DNA from: Ruminococcaceae bacterium UBA3753
Lineage (GTDB): Bacteria > Bacillota > Clostridia > Oscillospirales > Acutalibacteraceae
Assembly (NCBI GenBank): GCA_002372375.1
Contig: DFGJ01000021.1
Coordinates: 62,001 to 126,000, forward strand
Length of the DNA stretch: 64,000 bases
Reading direction: 5' to 3'
This document shows positions 56,897 through 64,000 of the stretch, piece by piece. Every line of letters begins with the position of its first letter. Position 1 is the stretch's first letter. The notes under the pieces were generated by a model. That model searched no databases. It saw only the letters and a program-made list of their open reading frames with translations, and was not told where the DNA came from. Both the position numbers and the translations under genes were made by a program.

Positions 56897-57685
56897 TTAA
56901 TGATCTGTAAAAATTTCGCTAATTGAACGAGAAAGTATAAAAGCGGGAGCTTCCTTGATTTGCTTTTCTAGCTCGCCCCGTATCTTGCTCGCTCCTATAC
57001 GTAATATTGTTGCTTTTTTACCAACCTTATTTATACTATTGGAGATTACCCTATCAAACAAACGATAAAATATTCTCGATACAAATAACTTATTTTTTAA
57101 CCACCGAAACTTATTTTCGTCAAGAAAAACGAAGCGATCAAAAATAGCATTAATTTCTTCTATTCTTTTATTTAAATAGTTTAAACTATTTTTCATACCA
57201 ACGAGAAGCTCTTTCTCACTGCGCACATTGCTTTTATAACAGTGTCTAAACAAAAAACTTCCATACGGTGCATGATGCTCCATTAACTCACGGCTTAACC
57301 CTCTCTTCTCTATAAGGCTACACCAAACTGCATCAAATTCCGGGAAGATAACCTCAAAAGGGCGCATATTATTTTTTAAACGTGAAAGCTGAAACTGAAT
57401 GTCTTTTAGATCTTTATCTATTTTTACATTTTGCTCTCTAATATTGCGCACAACCTGCCGCAACCAAATACTGATTAAAAAACTTGCAACCAGACAAGTA
57501 GAAACAACCAGATCATTAGAACGCTCTTTTAAACTAAATTTGTTAACTATAGTTGTATCGGATTCATTATTACAATTGAAAATCAACTTACTCCCCACTT
57601 TTCCTCGTGTATCCGCCATATTTGCACCCAACGCCAAGTTCTCTGAAAGCCCTAACAACATTACTGTACTCAATATCTTTTTCAT
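56897..57685 (-). CDS. Exported membrane-anchored hypothetical protein
   Basis: 263 residues from ATG 57685, preceded by GGAGGG; upstream in-frame codons to 57721 add nothing family-like. Signal peptide MKKILSTVMLLGLSENLALG, then a ~35-residue linker, a second membrane helix (about 55-75, LVVSTCLVASFLISIWL), a coiled-coil-like stretch (VKIDKDLKDIQFQLSRLKNN) and more helical sequence. No family recognised. It shares layout with 55874-56680 next door and its signal peptide with that at 36353. Probably acts at the cell surface or membrane. Confidence 0.65.
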   Translation of the reverse strand: MKKILSTVMLLGLSENLALGANMADTRGKVGSKLIFNCNNESDTTIVNKFSLKERSNDLVVSTCLVASFLISIWLRQVVRNIREQNVKIDKDLKDIQFQLSRLKNNMRPFEVIFPEFDAVWCSLIEKRGLSRELMEHHAPYGSFLFRHCYKSNVRSEKELLVGMKNSLNYLNKRIEEINAIFDRFVFLDENKFRWLKNKLFVSRIFYRLFDRVISNSINKVGKKATILRIGASKIRGELEKQIKEAPAFILSRSISEIFTDH

Positions 57686-57902
57686 GAAACCCTCCATATT
57701 TGATTTGAATGTAATATACATTATAATATATAGATTTTATGATGTATATATTTTACTAGTTATTTTTTAAAAATCTATTTTTTACATAAATTTTCGTTTC
57801 AAATTACACTAAATTTCGTTATATAAAACACTTCCTTTTTTTGATTTTTATATTAAAATTGAATCTGAGAGGTTCATGCCTGAACGAATAGGAGGACGAG
57901 AC

Positions 57903-59189
57903 GTGCTAGACTTGAAAAAACTTAGAAATGATCCGGATACTATTATCCATTCGCTAAACAGAAGAGGACACGATTATTCTTCTGCCGTTAATGGTTTGTT
58001 GAGAATCGATAAAAAGAGGCGCGAGTTGATGGCAAAAATGGAAAGCCTCCGTTTTGAACAAAATGAAGCGAATAAAAGGATTGCCAAATTAGTCAAAGAC
58101 AAAGAAGACACAACGGAGCTGTTTGCAAAGTTTAGATCGATTTCATCCCTTGCATCTGATTATAAGTCGCAAATTTCTGATCTTGAAAAAGAACAAGAAG
58201 AAATTTTGTTGAGTTTGCCTAATACGCCTCACTGCGATGTGCCCACTGGCCTTTCAGATAGGGAGAATAAGGAAGTGAGACGAGTTGATGCTCCAAAAAT
58301 AAACAATTTCAGAAATAAACCACATTGGCAGATTGGTGCGGATTTGGACATCCTGGATTTCTCGCGGGCGAGCAAAATAACAGGGTCTAGGTTTGTTGTT
58401 TATAAGGGTTTGGGGGCTAAACTGGAGCGCGCTATAATTAGTTTTTTCCTAGATGTTCACACTAAAAATGGTTTCAAAGAGATTTTGCCGCCGTATATTG
58501 TAAATTCTAAAAGCATGACTGGCACGGGTCAGCTCCCTAAATTCAGTGAAGATACTTTTAAATTAGAGCGTTCTGATTATTATCTAATACCTACGGCCGA
58601 GGTACCTGTAACTAATTTGCATTCTGGTGAGATATTGAAAGAGTCAGAACTGCCGGTAAAGTACTGTTCGTACTCTGCATGCTTCAGGGCAGAGGCCGGT
58701 TCTGCGGGAAAAGATACAAAAGGCATTATACGACAGCACCAGTTTAATAAAGTTGAGCTTGTAAAATTTTCACTACCAGAAAATTCTAATGATGAATTAG
58801 AGTCGTTGCTAGAAGAAGCTGAATTAATTTTAAAAATTTTAGAGCTCCCGTACAGAGTGGTGTGCTTATGCACGGGGGATTTAGGTTTTAGTTCCGCCAA
58901 GACCTATGACATTGAGGTTTGGATGCCCTCGTATGATAGGTACGTTGAAATATCGTCTTGTTCAAATTTTCTGGATTTTCAAAGTAGGCGTGCAAATATA
59001 AAGTACAAAAATAGTAGAACCGGTACGAATGAGTTTGTGCATACTTTAAATGGATCAGGTCTCGCTGTCGGGAGAACTTTTGCCGCTATCTTAGAGAATT
59101 ATCAAAATGAGGATGGTTCTGTGAGCATCCCCGAGGCACTGAGGGAGTATATGGGAGTAAACGAAATATCTGTCGATAACTCGTTCTAG
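57903..59189 (+). CDS. serS: Seryl-tRNA synthetase
   Basis: Class II synthetase charging tRNA-Ser. GTG 57903 has a perfect AGGAGGA seven bases upstream and gives the usual start LDLKKLRNDP; an upstream in-frame ATG at 57876 lacks this fit. 428 residues: an N-terminal coiled coil (about 30-100) that grips the tRNA variable arm, and a catalytic core with motif 2 FRAEAGSAG (about 263) and motif 3 NGSGLAVGRTFAAILEN (about 380). A degenerate copy of its last ~40 codons lies 120 bases downstream. Confidence 0.95.
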   Translation: MLDLKKLRNDPDTIIHSLNRRGHDYSSAVNGLLRIDKKRRELMAKMESLRFEQNEANKRIAKLVKDKEDTTELFAKFRSISSLASDYKSQISDLEKEQEEILLSLPNTPHCDVPTGLSDRENKEVRRVDAPKINNFRNKPHWQIGADLDILDFSRASKITGSRFVVYKGLGAKLERAIISFFLDVHTKNGFKEILPPYIVNSKSMTGTGQLPKFSEDTFKLERSDYYLIPTAEVPVTNLHSGEILKESELPVKYCSYSACFRAEAGSAGKDTKGIIRQHQFNKVELVKFSLPENSNDELESLLEEAELILKILELPYRVVCLCTGDLGFSSAKTYDIEVWMPSYDRYVEISSCSNFLDFQSRRANIKYKNSRTGTNEFVHTLNGSGLAVGRTFAAILENYQNEDGSVSIPEALREYMGVNEISVDNSF

Positions 59190-59280
59190 ATTCTTACTTG
59201 ATATTTCTAAGGTGAAGCGTTCATATTTCCATTTTGCTTTTTTAGCAAGCCGCTCTTTTGTTGATAATAACTAAGTTGTT

Positions 59281-59515
59281 GCAGTTACTTTTCTGGCAGG
59301 AAAGTGTTTGTCGCTACTTTAGAAAATCATAGTAACGAGGGTAATTTTGTGAGCATACACGAAACGCTACAGGAGTATAGTATGTGGGATCAAATGGGGT
59401 ATTTGTCGATGGCTCACTCTAGGTTTTTCGTTTGTTATTTTTCAGAAAAAGTGATTCATACCTTTCTTATATTTTTAGGTAATGCGCTCTTTTATTGATG
59501 ATAATGGAATTACGG
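59281..59515 (+). repeat. Degenerate copy of the serS 3' end with its downstream flank
   Basis: Translation of 59304-59430 reads VFVATLENHSNEGNFVSIHE followed by TLQEYSM, aligned to the serS end RTFAAILENYQNEDGSVSIPE followed by ALREYMG. The flank repeats too: GCGCTCTTTTATTGATGATAA near 59486 matches CCGCTCTTTTGTTGATAATAA near 59250. Offset is about 235 bp, same orientation. The copy has no ribosome site and stops early. Confidence 0.88.
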
Positions 59516-59703
59516 TTTCCTCGTCTAAGGTGGTTGTGCTGAATTTTTTGACCGCAGTGAATGTTTTTGTCTAGTGCGTCGCATACTTGTTATCGGTTTT
59601 AGGTAATTTCTGGTTCTATTTTGTGACTATGTAGTACAATTTACTTCTACCGTTTTGGAGTTTTCATTTTTAAAATTTCTCCTTGTTTTTATTGAATATG
59701 CTT

Positions 59704-60549
59704 ATGGATAAATCCGATATGCAGTTTAATTTGAATCATGTGACGTTTTCCTACAGATTGGGAAGTAGGAAAATTTTAGATGATGTTTCTTTAAAAATAA
59801 AGAAGGGTGAATTCGTTTTTTTGTTAGGAAAAAATGGATCCGGAAAATCTACATTTTTAAAGCATCTTAATGCCATGCTTATACCTACTTCAGGAGAAAT
59901 TTATGTTGATGGAAAGGATACAAAACTTGAAAAAAATATTTATAAAATTCGCAAAACAGTAGGGATGATTTTGCAAAATCCTGAAAGTCAAATTGTAAAC
60001 AGTATCGTTGAAGAGGATGTCGCTTTTGGATTAGAAAACATTGCAGAGGATCCTAAAATTATTCAGAAAAGAGTAGACAGCGCTTTACAGGCTATTGGTA
60101 TGCAAACTTATAAAAAGCGGATGATTAATGAGCTATCTGGTGGACAAAGACAGAAGATCGTTATTGCCGGCGTTTTGGCTATGCAACCTGATTGTATACT
60201 CTTAGACGAACCTACTTCTATGCTTGATACTAAAAGCAGGTCAGAAATTTTGCGTATAATATATGATTTAAATAAAAAATTGGGAATCACCGTCGTTTGG
60301 ATTACACATAACCTAGAGGAAGTGCAATGCGGGCACAGAATCTTGTTAATGAAGGAAGGTAAAATAGCACTTGATACAACCCCTTCTGAACTTTTTTATA
60401 ACGACGAAATACTTAGCAAGTTCGACTTAAAAAGAACAGAATTGGTAGAATTTGTGTGTAATTTAAAAAAGAAAGGTCTCAAAATAAAAGATACAACTAA
60501 TAAAGAAGCGGTAATCGATTTTATATTTAATCAGCTGAGAAAAAACTAA
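59704..60549 (+). CDS. ecfA1: Energy-coupling factor transporter ATP-binding protein
   Basis: ATPase of a vitamin/metal ECF importer, 281 residues from ATG 59704 (ATG 59719 is equally possible; no clear ribosome site). Walker A GKNGSGKST (about 35-43), Q-loop LQNPESQIV typical of EcfA, signature LSGGQRQKI, Walker B CILLDEPTSMLD and WITHNLEEVQ. The C-terminal extension (TPSELFYNDEILSKFDL and beyond) is the EcfA interface region. A second ATPase and EcfT normally follow in an operon, but here a repeat array follows directly. Confidence 0.82.
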   Translation: MDKSDMQFNLNHVTFSYRLGSRKILDDVSLKIKKGEFVFLLGKNGSGKSTFLKHLNAMLIPTSGEIYVDGKDTKLEKNIYKIRKTVGMILQNPESQIVNSIVEEDVAFGLENIAEDPKIIQKRVDSALQAIGMQTYKKRMINELSGGQRQKIVIAGVLAMQPDCILLDEPTSMLDTKSRSEILRIIYDLNKKLGITVVWITHNLEEVQCGHRILLMKEGKIALDTTPSELFYNDEILSKFDLKRTELVEFVCNLKKKGLKIKDTTNKEAVIDFIFNQLRKN

Positions 60550-60559
60550 AGTTATTTTA

Positions 60560-61330
60560 AAATTAAAATTTGCAAAATTTTTATTACTATGCGAATTACA
60601 AAGTTGTAGACACAAGACATAAGTCCGCACAAAATAAATCAAGCAAATCGAAATATAGTATAAGGGCACACAATTTTTATTTTTGGTGTCCGTATAGTTA
60701 GCTCCCCCCAAAAAAATTTTGAAAAGTATCGCTGATTAAAACCGCTTTTGACTTTTTAATTGACCAAATTGAGGGTACTTCTTCATTTCTGATGTTTTAA
60801 TCTACAAATCGAATTTTTGAATTATCAAATTATAAATACAAGACATAAGTTCACACAAAATAAGTCAAACAAATCAAAACATAGTACAAAAGTGCTCTAT
60901 TTTTATTTTCAGTATCTGTATAGTCAGCCCCCCAAAAAAAATTTTTGAAAAGTATCGCTGTTTCTGACCATTAAAATCGCTTTTGACTTTTTAATTGACC
61001 AAATTAAGGGTACTTCTTCATTTCCGATGTTTTAATCTACAAATCGAATTTTTGAATTACCAAATTATAAACACAAGACATAAGTCCGCACAAAATAAAT
61101 CAAGCAAATCAAAATATAGTATAAAGGCACACCATTTTTATTTTTAGTGCTTGTATAGTTAGCTCCTGAATTTTTGTATAAGTACCACTATTTTGGCTTA
61201 TGAAGATAACTTTTAAATTGACCAAAGTTTGGGCACTTTTTTAATTTTTTATATTTTAATCTACATATCTAATTTTTGGATAATTAAACTACAAACATAG
61301 TATATAAATTTGCAGATAGTAAACTAAAAA
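60560..61330. repeat. Degenerate tandem array behind ecfA1, ~230-bp unit
   Basis: ACAAGACATAAGT landmarks start at 60612, 60838 and 61073 (226 and 235 bp), and a decayed fourth unit ends near 61330. Shared blocks include AAAATTTTTGAAAAGTATCGCTG, GCTTTTGACTTTTTAATTGA (20 bases) and CTACAAATCGAATTTTTGAA. The ecfA1 end (ATCGATTTTATATTTAATCAG) loosely resembles the GACTTTTTAATTGACCAAAT block, so this too could be a gene-tail array; weak by eye. Confidence 0.85.
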
Positions 61331-62215
61331 GATTAGGGGCATACTAAATAAAGAGAGACTACTAATTAACTGCAAAAATGTTTAATAAGCCTGCTAAACG
61401 TTATAATCGCAAGACAGCCCATAAACCCGACTATTCACCACAAATATACAAATATAGCAGATATAATTCTAACGAATACAACATGTATCAGGCTGCATAT
61501 TTATCTATTTTTGGGACGAAGCAGTCGTACTTTTGTTAAAATTTTATTAACCAAATATGTTTCTATAACGCACTTTCAAATGAACAATACTGATAAAAAT
61601 CGGTTTGCAGCTTGTCACAAACGTTTTACTAATGTAAAGTACACAAAAGGCCGGTCGATAAAAATACAATGTACTATAAGCAATTTTTAATAATGAGCCA
61701 ACATTTCTCTACACAAATTCTACATATATATTCAAAAGCCATTTGTCTTAAAGCTAAACTTTTTGAACGGCTTTCGTCATTCGACTTAGTTTTGCTAAAT
61801 AGCAAAAAACCACAACTTAGCTTTCAACACGATAAAATCTGCAGAAAACGAGAATTCACACGAACCAAATGCGAAAAGTGTCCCTGTGCACAAATTCTGA
61901 AAACCGTTAGGAGAACCAACACTTCCCGCGAGTGCTATTAGGCACAGAAAGTAACGATTCCACAGCCACTCTTAAACATCAAGATGCAAAATCAAAACAG
62001 TGCAAAACACTTTTCAGAAGGATTTTTAATTAAACATCACGAATTAAATCCGTGTTCCAACCGAAACTGAGTAAAAACATGAGGAAGACGATTACCACTC
62101 TCTCACCGTAACCAATTGGCAAAATCAGCTTAAATCAAACTCAAGAATCAGCTTTAACTAGGCGAAGGGACTTACACAAACAATACTATACAGCCATAAT
62201 TAATAAAAAAGAGTG
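61331..62215. other. Noncoding gap
   Basis: About 885 AT-rich bases. A 90-codon plus-strand frame at 61669-61941 has no ribosome site and no recognisable protein character. Confidence 0.4.
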
Positions 62216-62437
62216 TCAAACTTTGCTTTCTATGTTTTGCAGCTCAAACCTGTATTTTTGTCCATTTTTATTAACTTCATCTAAAAACATATCGTAAGGG
62301 CGACACCAAAGCCTATTATCTCCGTACAAAGCCCTATACACTATCATTTTCTCACAAGTCTCGCTGTGGTAAGCAATATCCACTGTTAGATACAAATTGC
62401 CTTTGTAATGCTTGTAAATTCTATTAAGTTCTATCAT
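62216..62437 (-). CDS. DUF1653 domain protein
   Basis: 73 residues from ATG 62437, with GGGAGAG seven bases upstream; longer in-frame readings upstream are not family-like. The whole protein is the DUF1653 domain: YKHYKGNLYLTVDIAYHSET, VYRALYGDNRLWCRPYDMF and a final YRFE. A small protein of unknown function, widespread in Firmicutes. Stands alone. Confidence 0.85.
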   Translation of the reverse strand: MIELNRIYKHYKGNLYLTVDIAYHSETCEKMIVYRALYGDNRLWCRPYDMFLDEVNKNGQKYRFELQNIESKV

Positions 62438-63046
62438 AAAAGCTCTCCCTGAATTAAAAACTAGTGTTACGATTCTAGTAAGGTATTTGCGGCGAATTAC
62501 ACCACCTAACAGAACGCCACCTTCCTTTCCACTTCCCACACATTCATTTTAACACAGTCTAACTAAAAGAGCCAACGTAATTTAGAATTTGGGTTAGCCA
62601 GAATTGAATATTTAAATATAAAAATTTTTGAAATGTGCTTTTCTATAATTTCAATGTAGTTTTATTGGATTTATTTTTCTTTGGTTTTTACATGTATTTT
62701 TTAATTAACTAAAAGTTAAGAAAATAACGCCATATTTGTAGATAAATGTCACTTTACAGATTTGTGCCACAAAAAAACTTGCTAGAAATTAAAAATCACT
62801 AAAAGTAATAATATTCAAGCCGAGCTTGATAATGAAGATTTGTTTTTCTTTTATTTTTCACATCGACATTTTGATTGGCTATAAAATTCCTAGTTTTCTC
62901 CTTAATTTCCTGTATTTCTGAAATTTACTTGGCAAGAACTTTTTCCTATCTGAAAAATATTCCCACTAAAAAGTAAAAGCAAGTAGTTAAGCGCAAATTG
63001 TAACGCCAATCGGCGCTGATAGGGTACATAATTTCTAAGTTATAAC
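62438..63046. other. Noncoding gap
   Basis: About 610 AT-rich bases between DUF1653 and dinB. A short CGCC-AATC-GGCG hairpin near 63002-63015 has no proper T-run. No ORF supported. Confidence 0.35.
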
Positions 63047-64000
63047 TCAAAGTTTAGATCTCATTTTTTCAATTGTTTCGTAAAGGTTGCCCTTCAGGTG
63101 CGTTTTGTCTAAGTACGGTAACAAATTTACTCCATATTTTTTTGCTACAGCCAAAAGCAATCTTTTTTTTGCTCCTTCTGATTTTACTTTGTTATCAGCT
63201 AAAGTATCAAAAAAACTAAGTTGTTCCATGTATTTTTCAGACAAGTTATATAGCCCAACTCCCAGCAGTCTTACAGGACCTCTTTTTATTTTCAGCAACA
63301 TTTTTTTTGCTTCAACATAAATTTTCAAATAATCGTTACTTGATGGAATATTTTTTGAGCGTGTTATGCTTTTCATATCTGCGTACGTTACCTTAAGAAT
63401 AACTCCGTTGCCATAGAGACCTAGTCTTTTTGCTCTTTTTTCAACGCAAATTGAAAGCAAAAATAATACATCCTTAAGAAAAGTAACATTATCCACATCC
63501 TGCTGGAAAGTTATTTCTCTGCTGATCGATTTTGCATCTTTAGGTTCATGTGGAATAACTTTTCTTTCGTCTATACCTGACGATAAATTCACAATAAATC
63601 TACCACTTTTTCCGAGTATATCGATAACTTTCTCACTGTTTTTTCTTACATCACGCACAGTTTTTATTCCATATTTTTTTAATTTTTCAGCTGTCATTTT
63701 TCCAACAGAATAAAGAGTGCGTACATCGCGGTCTATAATCAAATTAACAAAATCTTTTTCCGATGTTATCTCGAAATAACCATCAGGTTTCTTTTCTTCG
63801 CTTGCAATTTTAGCTGCTGACTTCGAATACGCCAATCCCACAGAGCAACTTAAGTTCAGCTCCTGCTTAATTCTTTTTTTTATTTCGAAAGCGATTTTGC
63901 GTGCTTCATTAAAATCTTTGAAATTATTGGTGATATCCAAAAAAGCCTCGTCTAAGGCAATAGATTCCAAACAATCAGTATATGTACACCAAATACTATG
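63047..64000 (-). CDS. dinB: DNA polymerase IV, 5' part outside the window
   Basis: Y-family translesion polymerase. The frame is open to base 64000, so about 317 residues are visible and the first ~90 lie beyond the edge; the TTG at 63970 is internal, not the start. Visible: YTDCLESIALDEAFLDIT (catalytic acidic pair DE), SCSVGLAYSKSAAKIASEEKKP, a helix-hairpin-helix region (LYSVGKMTAEKLKKYGI) and the little-finger domain (SISREITFQQDVDN). The C-terminal LSFFD motif resembles a clamp-binding sequence. It is the last gene in the window. Confidence 0.92.
   Translation of the reverse strand, partial: HSIWCTYTDCLESIALDEAFLDITNNFKDFNEARKIAFEIKKRIKQELNLSCSVGLAYSKSAAKIASEEKKPDGYFEITSEKDFVNLIIDRDVRTLYSVGKMTAEKLKKYGIKTVRDVRKNSEKVIDILGKSGRFIVNLSSGIDERKVIPHEPKDAKSISREITFQQDVDNVTFLKDVLFLLSICVEKRAKRLGLYGNGVILKVTYADMKSITRSKNIPSSNDYLKIYVEAKKMLLKIKRGPVRLLGVGLYNLSEKYMEQLSFFDTLADNKVKSEGAKKRLLLAVAKKYGVNLLPYLDKTHLKGNLYETIEKMRSKL

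Noticed and set aside
61669..61941. 90-codon plus-strand ORF
   Set aside because: No ribosome site, no domain-like composition, AT-rich background where such frames occur by chance.
1..64000. Search for tRNA, rRNA, SRP RNA (often near dnaX), CRISPR arrays and transposases
   Set aside because: No T-arm/anticodon arrangement, SRP tetraloop motif, regular short-repeat array or DDE/Tyr recombinase-like ORF was seen; reading by eye could still miss a diverged RNA gene.

Overview
The window is a low-GC, AT-rich stretch of a Gram-positive, endospore-forming Clostridia-type chromosome. Sporulation and germination genes are scattered through it: sigK, sigG, spoIIE, a CwlD-type cortex amidase and a YtfJ/GerW-type gene. 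Housekeeping genes look like those of gut Clostridia (Oscillospiraceae-like is my inference). Only about 40 kb of the 64 kb is accounted for by genes, which is unusually low for bacteria. Classical operons are stretched or broken: tsaE and tsaB are 0.6 kb apart, a repeat array lies between ybaB and recR, and fusA and tuf are 16 kb apart. Several genes carry single lesions. Together with papain-like, tyrosine-phosphatase-like and other secreted proteins, this suggests a host-associated, genome-eroding lineage that still sporulates. The host-associated part is inference; no host can be read from the DNA.

Layout: 1-7.6 kb holds a double-glycine peptide gene cut by the window edge, cwlD, rbfA-nrnA, an unrecognised protein, sigK, a decayed gene and a frameshifted double-glycine peptide gene. 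8-13.4 kb holds the DUF4363/DUF421 pair and dnaX-ybaB-[repeat array]-recR. 14.3-17.4 kb has a secreted papain-family protease and a secreted Cys-repeat/Gly-rich protein. 18.3-29.3 kb carries spoIIE, tuf, a NagZ-like hexosaminidase, DUF3795, tsaB, tsaE, a Nudix hydrolase and sigG. 29.8-33.2 kb has a His-rich mini-ORF, a 200-bp repeat array and an amino-acid ABC importer. 33.9-42.5 kb has mreB, a frameshifted secreted protein, a lipoprotein, fusA with a long array behind it, and a DUF4340 protein. 43-52.9 kb has uridine phosphorylase, a broken secreted tyrosine phosphatase, a nonsense-mutated double-glycine peptide gene, prkC-prpC-rlmN, and DUF2953-ytfJ. 53.6-64 kb has fabG, asd, two related secreted/membrane proteins, serS with a copy of its own tail, an ECF ATPase with an array behind it, DUF1653, and dinB running off the end.

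Three patterns stand out. (1) Direct tandem copies of the 3' ends of genes lie immediately downstream of the intact genes: very clear for fusA and tsaB, clear for serS and tuf, possible for ybaB and ecfA. I know of no named element like this. (2) Three scattered small genes encode peptides with a double-glycine leader ending L-x-x-V-A-G-G or a close variant; two of them are disrupted. (3) Several export-related genes (leader peptides, signal-peptide proteins) are interrupted at short homopolymer runs or by a single nonsense codon while the rest of the frame stays open, which fits very recent decay, phase variation or slippage rescue.

No tRNA, rRNA, CRISPR array or recognisable transposase was seen.
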